The position numbers and the translations under genes are program-made. Below are positions 44,020 to 53,083 of a stretch of 64,000 nt of DNA, in pieces (position 1 is the first letter of the stretch; each line of letters opens with the position of its first letter). A model generated the notes under the pieces. The model saw nothing but the letters and a program-made list of their open reading frames with translations. It had not been told where the DNA came from and did no database searches. This stretch comes from an uncultured Prevotella sp. (GTDB taxonomy: Bacteria > Bacteroidota > Bacteroidia > Bacteroidales > Bacteroidaceae), in assembly GCA_900770395.1 (NCBI GenBank), contig CAAGKM010000014.1, positions 1 through 64,000 of the forward strand. The letters are read 5' to 3'.

Positions 44020-44535
44020 ATGAAACGTGTAAGATGCCCTAAGTGCGACAATTACATCACTTTCGACGAGACTAAATACACCGAGGGACAGTCATTGGTA
44101 TTCCAATGCCCGGAATGCAACAAACAGTTCGGTATCCGCATCGGAGTATCGAAGCTCAAAGCCACACAAAAAGAGGAGATTATCGACGAGAACGCCAACG
44201 AGAAGGGCTGCGGCTCCATCGTGGTGATTGAGAACCGTTTCCACTACAAGCAGGTGATACCGTTGCAGATGGGTGACAACCACATAGGCAAATATCACAA
44301 GGGCAACCGTGCCAACTGCCAGATTGAGAGCAGCGACCCAAGCCTTGACGACAACCACTGCGTGATAAACGTAAGCCACGACAAAAACGGCAATTTGAAA
44401 TATGTGTTGCGTGACGGTCCGAGCGTGACAGGGACCTTTGTAGACAACATTATTCTCGGTGACCGTGAGCGCCGCGTGATTTATGACGGAACGCTGTTTA
44501 CACTTGGGGCAACATCCATCATTCTGAGACTGTGA
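44020..44535 (+). CDS. Zinc-ribbon and FHA domain protein
   Basis: 171 residues. An N-terminal zinc ribbon (CPKC at about 6-9 and CPEC near 31-34, MJ0042 style) is followed by an FHA domain: NHIGKYHKGNRANCQIESSD, then NHCVINVSHD and a GTFVDN segment. FHA domains bind phosphothreonine, so it may read a Ser/Thr kinase signal; no kinase is nearby. Thirteen bases separate it from the HU-CCDC81 gene and its stop overlaps the helicase start by four bases. Confidence 0.85.
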   Translation: MKRVRCPKCDNYITFDETKYTEGQSLVFQCPECNKQFGIRIGVSKLKATQKEEIIDENANEKGCGSIVVIENRFHYKQVIPLQMGDNHIGKYHKGNRANCQIESSDPSLDDNHCVINVSHDKNGNLKYVLRDGPSVTGTFVDNIILGDRERRVIYDGTLFTLGATSIILRL

Positions 44536-47500
44536 CAACAGGAAACGGCTACAAGCGCATGACGGTGGTGCGCTGGGACAATGAGTTTATTCACGGCACC
44601 ATCACAGACGGCGACGGGCATACAGAACATGCCAAGGTGAGCTACACGACAACTGCGGGCGGGCACATACAGGACTGGAGCTATATAACCGACCTGCTGA
44701 AGGAAGGAGCACAAATAAACATCATCAACCCACGGACAGAGAACGGGATAACATATCCCGAGCTGCTGATACTTTATCCCGACTACCTCGTTGACATATC
44801 AGCTGTGGCGAACTGTTTTGAGACCTACGCCACCAGCCCCATCATACACCTGATAAACAAAATAAAGCCAAGTGCCAACACAGAGGCAACACTACTTGGA
44901 AACTTCGCAGGCCAGCTGCTTGACGAGGAACTGCGCGGCGACACACTTTCATACAACGACAGCGCCACCACATTCTACCGCAATAACACATTACGGCTTA
45001 TCACTGCCGATGTGACACCACAGTTCCACACCGACGCCAATGAGCAGAAGAACAATATCCATCATGCAATCTCCGAAGAGCTTCCACAAACAGTTGATGA
45101 GTATGACAGCGGCAAAGTGATGGTGGAGCCATCGTTCTTCTCCGAGATGCTCGGCCTGCAGGGACGTATGGACTTCTTCCAGCTCGACCATCGTGTGATT
45201 ATAGAGCAGAAATCAGGCAAATGCGGATTTCCGCAGCAATCTGCAGACACACCCGTTGTGACCACTAAGCATTACATTCAGATATTGCTCTACATGGCAC
45301 TGCTGCGCTACAACTACCCGCGGCAATATGAGCGCAACAACAGGCAGCTGCACTCTTTTCTACTTTACTCAAAATACAAAAACAGCCTATTGCCGGTAGC
45401 CTTCAATCCACAATTGATGTTCGAGGCACTTAAGGTGCGCAACGGTATAGCATACAGCGAGATATTCTTTTCCGACGGCGGAATAAGGATGCTCGCCTCA
45501 CTCACACCTGAGAAGCTGAACAAAAATCATACCAGCGGAATACTGTGGAACCACTACCAGCGTCCTCAGCTTGAGGAGCTGCTGGCTCCCATCCATCATG
45601 CGTCACCCACAGAGCGCGCCTACTACATACGTTTTCTAACCTTCATTGAGAAGGAGCATCTGCTGGCGAAAGTGGGCAGTGGCAATATACAGAATCCCGG
45701 CTTTGCCGCCACATGGCTGTACTCATTGGACGAAAAGCTCGCCATCGGCAACATTTATTCAAATCTCACACTCACATCACCATCCGCATGCCATACCGGG
45801 AAGGTGGAGACAATCACCCTGCAATTCTGCGAGCAGACAGACAACAACATGTCGAACTTCAGACAAGGCGACATCGTCATCCTATATCCATACCACGATG
45901 GAGAGGTGCCCGACATAAGGCGCACAATGGTGTTCAGATGTACGATTGAGAAAATTACAGCAGACAATATTCTATTGCGGTTAAGAGTAAGTCAATCAAG
46001 CGCATACGCATTTTTAGAGAACAAAGACTCAAAGTGGGCTATTGAGCACGATTTCTTTGAGTCGTCGTTCGGCTCGCTCTATCGCGGCATGCACTCTTTC
46101 CTGTCAGCACCGCAGGAACGCAAAGACCTGCTCATGCTCAAGCGCCATCCACTTACAGACACGAGCCTGACACTGAAAGGCAACTATGGAGAGTTTCAAG
46201 ATCTGTCGCTGAGAGTGCGTCAGGCTCAGGATTTATTCCTCATCATCGGACCTCCGGGCACAGGCAAGACCTCATACGGACTGGTGAACACACTGAAAGA
46301 AGAACTGCTTCACGACGGCACGTCGGTGCTGTTGCTGTCATACACCAACCGCGCCATCGACGAGATTTGCAGCAAGCTGATTGAGGAGTCAATCGATTTT
46401 ATCCGTATCGGCAGCGTCACCTCATGCCCGAAGGAATATCATCCTTTCCTACTTGAGAACAAGACCGCCTCATGCAATAATGTGAAAGCCCTGCGGCAGC
46501 TCATCACATCCACAAGGGTGTTTGTAGGCACCACGACATCATTCAACTCACACATTGCGATATTCTCAATAAAGCAGTTCTCGCTTGCCGTCATCGATGA
46601 GGCATCACAAATACTTGAGCCTCATCTTATGGGAATACTCTGTGCAGTAAACAACAGTCAGCCTGCTGTGAAAAAATTTGTGATGATTGGTGACCACAAG
46701 CAACTGCCTGCCGTGGTGCAGCAAAGCACAGAGTCCTCGAAAGTTGACGACCCACTGCTCAACGGCATACAGCTCACCGACTGCCGCATATCGCTGTTCG
46801 AGCGTTTGCTGCGGAAATACCGCAACGACCCGTCAGTGACATACATGCTGACACGTCAGGGTCGAATGCACCACGACATTGCAGAGTTTCCAAACCACGC
46901 CTTCTATGGCGGCACATTGTGCGAGGTACCACTGCCCCACCAGCTGCGCCCGCTGCAAGACTCAGCCAACAACAGTTTTGACAAACATATAACCGACAGC
47001 AACGGCAACATCACCGGCATTGACAAGATATTGGCATCAAGCCGTGTGGCGTTCATCAACGTGGACGCTCCAACCGACAGCCCGTCGGACAAGGTGAACC
47101 AGCCAGAGGCAGACATCATTGCCGCCATCGTGGCAACTGTCTACAGACACAATCCGAAAAAGTTCAAGCCTACCGCAACCGTAGGTGTGATTGTGCCCTA
47201 CCGCAACCAGATAGCCACCGTGAGCAACGCCATCAGCCGCTACGGCATTGACGCTCTCAACGGCATCACCATCGACACCGTGGAGCGCTATCAGGGAAGC
47301 CAGCGTGACTGTATCATCTACGGTTTCACTGTGCAAAAGCCCTACCAGCTCGACTTCCTCACCGACAACACTTTCGAGGAGGACGGCAAAGTCATCGACC
47401 GCAAGCTCAACGTGGCAATGACCCGTGCCCGAGAGTCACTCATCATCATCGGCAACGCCAGTCTACTGAGCACAGAGCCAGTATTCCGCAATCTGATTGA

Positions 47501-47558
47501 CTTCACAAAAGAAAAAGGCTCATTCTTCCACGACAGCGAAATTAAAATTCAGAATTAA
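44532..47558 (+). CDS. Dna2-like nuclease-helicase (PD-(D/E)XK plus SF1 helicase)
   Basis: 1008 residues. A Cas4/Dna2-like nuclease site lies near 210-260: LQGRMDFF, IIEQKSGK, and the QILLY (QxxxY) motif. The SF1B helicase has Walker A GPPGTGKTS (about 574-582), motif II VIDEASQI (about 685), MIGDHKQLPAV (motif III), and C-terminal TVERYQGSQRDCIIYGF and NVAMTRARESLIIIGN (V and VI). It should unwind and trim DNA ends or flaps. GTG 44532 overlaps the previous stop; ATG 44559 is an alternative. Assignment to Dna2-like rather than UPF1-like rests on the nuclease motif. Confidence 0.87.
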   Translation: MTTGNGYKRMTVVRWDNEFIHGTITDGDGHTEHAKVSYTTTAGGHIQDWSYITDLLKEGAQINIINPRTENGITYPELLILYPDYLVDISAVANCFETYATSPIIHLINKIKPSANTEATLLGNFAGQLLDEELRGDTLSYNDSATTFYRNNTLRLITADVTPQFHTDANEQKNNIHHAISEELPQTVDEYDSGKVMVEPSFFSEMLGLQGRMDFFQLDHRVIIEQKSGKCGFPQQSADTPVVTTKHYIQILLYMALLRYNYPRQYERNNRQLHSFLLYSKYKNSLLPVAFNPQLMFEALKVRNGIAYSEIFFSDGGIRMLASLTPEKLNKNHTSGILWNHYQRPQLEELLAPIHHASPTERAYYIRFLTFIEKEHLLAKVGSGNIQNPGFAATWLYSLDEKLAIGNIYSNLTLTSPSACHTGKVETITLQFCEQTDNNMSNFRQGDIVILYPYHDGEVPDIRRTMVFRCTIEKITADNILLRLRVSQSSAYAFLENKDSKWAIEHDFFESSFGSLYRGMHSFLSAPQERKDLLMLKRHPLTDTSLTLKGNYGEFQDLSLRVRQAQDLFLIIGPPGTGKTSYGLVNTLKEELLHDGTSVLLLSYTNRAIDEICSKLIEESIDFIRIGSVTSCPKEYHPFLLENKTASCNNVKALRQLITSTRVFVGTTTSFNSHIAIFSIKQFSLAVIDEASQILEPHLMGILCAVNNSQPAVKKFVMIGDHKQLPAVVQQSTESSKVDDPLLNGIQLTDCRISLFERLLRKYRNDPSVTYMLTRQGRMHHDIAEFPNHAFYGGTLCEVPLPHQLRPLQDSANNSFDKHITDSNGNITGIDKILASSRVAFINVDAPTDSPSDKVNQPEADIIAAIVATVYRHNPKKFKPTATVGVIVPYRNQIATVSNAISRYGIDALNGITIDTVERYQGSQRDCIIYGFTVQKPYQLDFLTDNTFEEDGKVIDRKLNVAMTRARESLIIIGNASLLSTEPVFRNLIDFTKEKGSFFHDSEIKIQN

Positions 47559-47711
47559 TTTAACAAAGAGTCTTCTGAGAATCGCGTATTACTCACAAAA
47601 CGTCTCCTTGGCCGAAAATACGCCCAAATTTTGCGAAAGCGTAAATATTTAATTAGCAGACACATACATCTTAAGCGTTTTTTCACCATCCAAAAATTCC
47701 CCAAGTAACAC

Positions 47712-47808
47712 TTAAGTATTACGAAAGAAACACTTAAGTGTTTTCTCAGCATCAGTTAAGTGTTACAAAAATAAGACTTAAGTGTTACTTTTCAAACTGT
47801 TAAGTGTT
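47712..47808. repeat. Five TTAAGTGTT cores at exact 22-bp spacing (iteron-like array)
   Basis: Cores start at 47712 (TTAAGTATT), 47734, 47756, 47778 and 47800 (all TTAAGTGTT): five in exact 22-base register with variable 13-base spacers. Where flanking bases allow, the core is a perfect palindrome AACACTTAAGTGTT (47729-47742). A degenerate copy, TTAAGCGTT, lies at 47671 out of phase. Confidence 0.9.
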
Positions 47809-48002
47809 GCTGAGGCAACGTCTCTGAACAGGCATTTTTTTACTTTTATTTAGCTAAAAAATGTATAAACTCTGCGGGTTTCTTCTCCAGAATGAAAAAA
47901 ATTTTTGCAGGAATTTTTCAGAATATATTTTACACTTTATTTTACAGCCTTGCAAGTTGTGATATTTTTGCGATGCAGTATTGCAAAATATTCTTAATTT
48001 AT

Positions 48003-48033
48003 TTTGCCATGCGCGTAAAAATTAGTAATTTTG
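48003..48033 (+). promoter_or_regulatory. Promoter of the aminotransferase gene
   Basis: TTTG (48003-48006), 19 bases, TAATTTTG (48026-48033). The mRNA would have a leader of about 90 bases before ATG 48128. Confidence 0.72.
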
Positions 48034-48127
48034 CAACGATTATTGTACATACAGCCACAACAGATTGTATACAAGATACATCAAAGCATTAAAAAGAACG
48101 GAATTATAAACGCATAGCAAATAGAAG

Positions 48128-49339
48128 ATGCCGGAAATATCAATACGCGGGCATGAGATGCCAGAATCGCCTATCAGGAAGCTGGCCCCGCTGGCAGCCG
48201 CAGCCAAGAGACGCGGCACAAAGGTGTATCACCTGAACATAGGACAGCCCGACCTGCCCACACCGAAAGTGGGACTGGATGCCCTGAAGACCATAGACCG
48301 AACCATCCTTGAGTACTCGCCCTCGCAGGGCTACCTGAGCTACCGCGAGAAGCTGGTGGACTACTACAAGAAATACAACATCAACGTCACTCCCGACGAC
48401 ATCATCATCACATCTGGGGGAAGCGAGGCGATACTCTTCGCATTCCTCTCATGCCTCAACCCCGGCGATGAGATTATCGTGCCCGAACCTGCCTACGCCA
48501 ACTACATGGCGTTTGCCATAAGCGCGGGAGCGAGGATACGCACCATAGCCACAACAATTGACGAGGGGTTCTCGCTGCCAAAGGTGGAGAAGTTTGAGGA
48601 GCTTATCAACGATCGCACACGCGCCATTATGATATGCAACCCCAATAACCCCACGGGCTATCTGTACACACGCCGTGAGATGAACCAGATTCGCGACCTT
48701 GTTAAAAAATACGATCTGTATCTGTTCTCCGATGAGGTTTACCGCGAGTATATCTACACCGGCTCGCCCTACATCTCGGTGTTCCATCTTGAGGGCATTG
48801 AGCAGAACACCATCCTCATCGACTCTGTGTCGAAACGCTACTCGGAATGCGGTATCCGCATAGGCGCGCTGATAACGAAGAACGAGGAGGTTCGCAAGGC
48901 TGTGATGAAATTCTGCCAGGCACGCCTGTCACCGCCACTCATCGGACAGATAGTGGCAGAGGCATCACTCGATGCTCCCGAGGAATACTACCGCGATGTG
49001 TACGATGAATATGTGGAGCGCCGCAAATGCCTCATCGACGGACTGAACAAAATACAGGGTGTTTATTCACCAATACCGATGGGAGCTTTCTATACCGTGG
49101 CTAAGCTGCCCGTTGACGACAGCGAGAAATTCTGCCGCTGGTGCCTCGAGGAGTTCTCATACGAGGGAGAGACAGTGATGATGGCTCCGGCATCGGGTTT
49201 CTATACCACACCGGGTGCCGGCATCAACCAGGTGCGTATAGCCTACGTGCTGAAAAAGGAAGACCTGCAGCGGGCGCTGTTGGTGCTGAAGAAGGCGCTT
49301 GAGGCTTATCCTGGCCGCACTATCGACGAAGAACTGTAA
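48128..49339 (+). CDS. PLP-dependent class I/II aminotransferase (aspartate aminotransferase-like)
   Basis: 403 residues, fold type I. GQPDLPTPKVG at the start, SGGSEAILFAF (phosphate binding), NPNNPTGYLYTRREM (substrate arginine region and the NP-x-NPTG motif), DEVYREYIY, and SVSKRYSECGIRIG with the PLP lysine K236. Such Bacteroidetes enzymes are annotated as aspartate or aromatic/branched-chain aminotransferases; the substrate cannot be fixed from sequence. It is followed after 26 bases by the permease gene. Confidence 0.92.
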   Translation: MPEISIRGHEMPESPIRKLAPLAAAAKRRGTKVYHLNIGQPDLPTPKVGLDALKTIDRTILEYSPSQGYLSYREKLVDYYKKYNINVTPDDIIITSGGSEAILFAFLSCLNPGDEIIVPEPAYANYMAFAISAGARIRTIATTIDEGFSLPKVEKFEELINDRTRAIMICNPNNPTGYLYTRREMNQIRDLVKKYDLYLFSDEVYREYIYTGSPYISVFHLEGIEQNTILIDSVSKRYSECGIRIGALITKNEEVRKAVMKFCQARLSPPLIGQIVAEASLDAPEEYYRDVYDEYVERRKCLIDGLNKIQGVYSPIPMGAFYTVAKLPVDDSEKFCRWCLEEFSYEGETVMMAPASGFYTTPGAGINQVRIAYVLKKEDLQRALLVLKKALEAYPGRTIDEEL

Positions 49340-49365
49340 AACCAAAAGAACAAAAGAGATTCTAA

Positions 49366-50610
49366 ATGTTACCGCTTTTTCTTGCAAGAAAGATATATGG
49401 CAGCGACGACAAGAACCATAAAGTAAGCAAACCCGCCATACGCATAGCCACGCTCGGAGTGGCAATAGGACTTGCCGTGATGATAATCACCGTGGGGGTG
49501 GTCTACGGCTTCAAGCACACCATACGCGACAAGGCGATAGGATTCGGCAGCCACATACAGGTGCAGAACTTCATGTCGATGCAGAGCGGCGACCCCCACC
49601 CCATTTGTCTGGACGACAGTCTGATGACCGTGCTGAAGAAAATCAACGGTGTGAGACACGCCGGACGCTACACTATGACACAGGGCATCCTGAAGACCGA
49701 CAATGACTTCCTCGGCATTGTGCTCAAGGGTATCGGCGAAGAGTACGACACACGCTTTCTTGCCGCCAACATCGTGGAGGGTGAGATGCCGAAGTTCAGC
49801 GGCAAGAAGTCATCGAACAAGATATTAGTGTCGAAAAACATTGCCGACAAGCTGCACCTTAGTGTGGGCGACAAGCTGTTCGCATATTTCGTATGCACAG
49901 ACGATGTGAGGGTGAGGCGCTTCACAGTGAGCGGCATCTACGAGACCAACATGTCGCACTTCGACCAAATGATATGCATCACCGACCTTTACACCACCAC
50001 GAGGCTCAACGGATGGGACGCCCAGCAATGCTCGGGAGCCGAGATTGAGGTGGCAGACTTCAACCTGCTTGACCAAGTGGCACAGGAAATGGTGGAAAAG
50101 GTGAACCGCACCACCGACCGCAACGGTGAGGTGATATCCACGCAAACCATCTTCGAAGCATATCCACAGATATTCACATGGCTCGACCTGCTTGACATCA
50201 ACGTGTGGATTATTCTGGCGCTGATGACCTGCGTGGCGGGATTTACAATGATTTCAGGACTGCTGATAATCATACTGGAGCGCACACAGATGATAGGAAT
50301 ACTGAAGGCATTAGGAGCACGCAACTCCACAGTGCGCCACACATTCATGTGGTTTGCCACATTCATCATCACCCGCGGACTGTTGCTCGGCAACATCATC
50401 GGTGTGGGGCTGCTGCTGATTCAGAAATACACGGGAGTGGTGGCGCTCGACCCAAAGACATATTATGTGAGCAAGGTACCGGTGGAGATAAACATCCCGA
50501 TAATCCTCGCAATCAATGCCGCCACACTGGCAATAAGCGTGATGGTGCTCATTGCGCCGAGCTACCTTGTGGCACACATTCAACCTTCAAAATCAATGAG
50601 ATATGAGTAA
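49366..50610 (+). CDS. FtsX/LolC-E-type ABC permease
   Basis: 414 residues: an N-terminal membrane helix near 26-48, a large periplasmic MacB-PCD-like domain, and three C-terminal helices (from about 278) with ISGLLIIILERTQMIGILKA, the LolC/E signature. It resembles the membrane part of the lipoprotein-releasing system, which hands lipoproteins to LolA. The ATPase (LolD) gene is not in the window. Its stop overlaps the lon start by eight bases, an unusual coupling. Confidence 0.88.
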   Translation: MLPLFLARKIYGSDDKNHKVSKPAIRIATLGVAIGLAVMIITVGVVYGFKHTIRDKAIGFGSHIQVQNFMSMQSGDPHPICLDDSLMTVLKKINGVRHAGRYTMTQGILKTDNDFLGIVLKGIGEEYDTRFLAANIVEGEMPKFSGKKSSNKILVSKNIADKLHLSVGDKLFAYFVCTDDVRVRRFTVSGIYETNMSHFDQMICITDLYTTTRLNGWDAQQCSGAEIEVADFNLLDQVAQEMVEKVNRTTDRNGEVISTQTIFEAYPQIFTWLDLLDINVWIILALMTCVAGFTMISGLLIIILERTQMIGILKALGARNSTVRHTFMWFATFIITRGLLLGNIIGVGLLLIQKYTGVVALDPKTYYVSKVPVEINIPIILAINAATLAISVMVLIAPSYLVAHIQPSKSMRYE

Positions 50611-53083
50611 AGTTATTAATAATATATCAATGATTGGTGAGATTGACACAGACATCACCAAACTTAAGAATCAGGATTTTCCCGAAGAGGTGCCTCTGCT
50701 CGCCCTTCGCAACATGGTGCTCATGCCAGGTGTTCTGGCACCGATAACCATAAGCCGTGAGGTGAGCAGGCGGTTGGTGAAATTCGCAGACAAGAAGCAC
50801 AAGATCATCGCATGCGTTTGTCAGAAAGACGCTGACGTGGATACACCCACGCTCTCAGACCTATATAAATATGGTACATACGCGCAAGTGGTGAAAGTGG
50901 TTGACCTGCCCATGGGCAACACTGCGGCGATACTTTTAGGCTTAGAGCGTCTTGCCATATCGGAGATTACCGCCACCAAGCCATACTACACAGCAAGGGT
51001 GGCACCCGTTCCAGAGCTGTATCCGCATAAAGACGATGACGAGTTTGCGGCAGGTATCGACGACCTGCGCCACCTCACAGAGTCGTATGTACAAATTGAC
51101 GACGACTTATCGTCTGACATGCTCATAACACTGCACGGACTGGGTGACAACATGATTGCGCTCAATTTTATCTGCGGTAACATCGTGAAGTCGATAAGCG
51201 AGCGTCAGCATCTGCTTGAGATTACCGACATGAAGGAGCGCATGATTGAGGCAATAAGGATTATCAACCGCGACCTGCAACTGCAGCAGCTCAAACTGGA
51301 GATACGCACAAAAACCCAGATGGACATCTCGGAGGAGCAGAAGAAGAACTTCATGCGCGAACAGATAAGAAACATGCAGGCTGAGATGGGCGACGGCGGC
51401 GACTCACAGGACAAAGCGGAGCTCCGCAAGAAAATGGAGCAAAAGAAATGGAGCGATGAGGTGTGTGCGTTCTTCACAAAAGAGCTGAACAAGCTTGACC
51501 AGATACATCCGCAGAGTCCCGACTACCAGATACAACTGTCGTATCTTCAGACACTTGTGGCGCTGCCTTGGAATGAATACAGCGATGACTGTCTCAACAT
51601 TACACGTGCCGAGAAGACACTGAACAAAAACCATTACGGCATGCAGAAGGTAAAAGAGCGCATTTTGGAATTTCTTGCCGTGCTGCAGCTGCAACAGGAC
51701 AAATACCTGCGCAGCAAAAAAGATAACGACAGGCCCAAAACCCCGATTATCTGCCTCTACGGTCCTCCGGGAGTGGGAAAGACAAGTCTGGGCAAGAGCA
51801 TAGCCGATGCCTTGAAGCGCAAATATGTACGCATATCATTGGGAGGTCTGCACGATGAGAGCGAGATTCGCGGCCATCGCCGCACATATATCGGAGCCAT
51901 GCCGGGCAGAATCATCAAAAGCATACAAAAGGCAGGCACAAGCAACCCCGTGTTTGTGCTCGACGAGATAGACAAGGTGGTACAAGGCTCTGTGCACGGC
52001 GACCCCTCATCAGCATTGCTTGAGGTGCTCGACCCCGAGCAGAACAAGACCTTCCACGACAACTATCTCGACATCGACTACGACCTATCGCAGGTGCTCT
52101 TCATCGCCACCGCCAATGACCTTGGCGGCATTCCCCGTCCGCTGCTCGACCGTATGGAGCTGATTGAGGTGTCGGGCTACACTACTGAGGAGAAATATGA
52201 GATAGCCAAGCGCCACCTGATGAAGCGCGAGCTGAAGAACACAGGACTTGACACGGAGAAAAAACTTACTCTCACGAAGAAGGCCGTGGTGAAAATCATT
52301 GAGCAGTACACACGCGAGAGCGGGGTGCGCCAGCTGGAGAAACAGATTAACAAAACCATGCGCAAATTAGCACTGGAGAAAGTGAAGAACATGACCATGC
52401 CATTCAGCACCGTTGACACCAAGGAGATAGAGACGCTGCTGGGCAAACCGCCATACTACCGCGACATCTACCAGGGCAACGACTATGCCGGAGTGGTGAC
52501 AGGACTGGCATGGACCAGCGTGGGCGGTGAGATTCTGTTCATAGAGACAAGCCTCAGCAAGGGCAAAGGCTCAAAGCTCACCATCACAGGTAACTTAGGC
52601 GATGTGATGAAGGAGTCGGCAATGCTGGCATTAGAATATGTGAAGGCACATGCCGACACGCTGAAACTCGACTACCGCATCTTCGACAACTGGAACATAC
52701 ACATACACGTGCCCGAGGGAGCAACGCCTAAGGACGGACCGTCGGCAGGCATCACCATCGCCACTTCCATTGCCTCGGCGCTTACCCAGCGCAAGGTGCG
52801 CGCCAATGTGGCAATGACAGGCGAGATAACGCTGCGTGGAAAGGTGCTGCCAGTTGGAGGAATAAAGGAAAAAATCCTTGCAGCAAAGCGCGCCGGCATC
52901 ACCGACATCATGCTATGCAAGGCAAACCGCAAGGACATCGAGGAGATTGAGCAGGACTATCTCACAGGCGTGACATTCCACTATGTTGAGAATGTGCAGG
53001 ACGTGTGGGATTTTGCCCTGACTGATGAGTTGGTGGATAATCCCGTATGTTTGGAAATAACAGAAGAAAACGAAAAGAAATGA
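50603..53083 (+). CDS. lon: ATP-dependent protease Lon
   Basis: 826 residues, full-length LonA. N-terminal substrate-binding domain (LALRNMVLMPGVLAPITISR), AAA+ module with Walker A GPPGVGKTS (about 387-395) and Walker B VFVLDEIDKV, and protease domain with the nucleophile S714 in KDGPSAG and the lysine in GGIKEK (about 755). It degrades damaged and regulatory proteins in the cytoplasm. It overlaps the permease gene by eight bases and tgt by four (ATGA). Confidence 0.98.
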   Translation: MSKVINNISMIGEIDTDITKLKNQDFPEEVPLLALRNMVLMPGVLAPITISREVSRRLVKFADKKHKIIACVCQKDADVDTPTLSDLYKYGTYAQVVKVVDLPMGNTAAILLGLERLAISEITATKPYYTARVAPVPELYPHKDDDEFAAGIDDLRHLTESYVQIDDDLSSDMLITLHGLGDNMIALNFICGNIVKSISERQHLLEITDMKERMIEAIRIINRDLQLQQLKLEIRTKTQMDISEEQKKNFMREQIRNMQAEMGDGGDSQDKAELRKKMEQKKWSDEVCAFFTKELNKLDQIHPQSPDYQIQLSYLQTLVALPWNEYSDDCLNITRAEKTLNKNHYGMQKVKERILEFLAVLQLQQDKYLRSKKDNDRPKTPIICLYGPPGVGKTSLGKSIADALKRKYVRISLGGLHDESEIRGHRRTYIGAMPGRIIKSIQKAGTSNPVFVLDEIDKVVQGSVHGDPSSALLEVLDPEQNKTFHDNYLDIDYDLSQVLFIATANDLGGIPRPLLDRMELIEVSGYTTEEKYEIAKRHLMKRELKNTGLDTEKKLTLTKKAVVKIIEQYTRESGVRQLEKQINKTMRKLALEKVKNMTMPFSTVDTKEIETLLGKPPYYRDIYQGNDYAGVVTGLAWTSVGGEILFIETSLSKGKGSKLTITGNLGDVMKESAMLALEYVKAHADTLKLDYRIFDNWNIHIHVPEGATPKDGPSAGITIATSIASALTQRKVRANVAMTGEITLRGKVLPVGGIKEKILAAKRAGITDIMLCKANRKDIEEIEQDYLTGVTFHYVENVQDVWDFALTDELVDNPVCLEITEENEKK

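Larger units (their letters stand above)
47559..48127. other. Long intergenic region with phased repeats and promoter
   Basis: No credible gene in 570 bases; a 66-codon frame at 47892 has poor composition. Contents in order: AT-rich sequence, the phased array (47712-47808), a hairpin GTTGC-TGAG-GCAAC (47806-47819), an inverted repeat GCAAAATA/TATTTTGC (47983-48007 region), a -7-like TATTTTTG at 47963, and the aminotransferase promoter. Confidence 0.7.

Noticed and set aside
44532..47558. Cas4 plus helicase as part of a CRISPR system
   Set aside because: The nuclease motif is of the Cas4/Dna2 superfamily, but no other cas gene or array occurs nearby, and the context is an FHA/HU-CCDC81 operon.
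47729..47742. ParB parS site
   Set aside because: The palindrome AACACTTAAGTGTT differs from the parS consensus centre (CACGTG), and repeated 22-base phasing is not typical of parS.
47712..47808. CRISPR array
   Set aside because: Repeats are about 9-14 bases and spacers about 13 bases, far below CRISPR sizes, and no cas genes are present.
47892..48092. 66-residue membrane-like protein gene
   Set aside because: The frame crosses a -7-like box, an inverted repeat and the aminotransferase promoter; composition is that of AT-rich intergenic DNA.
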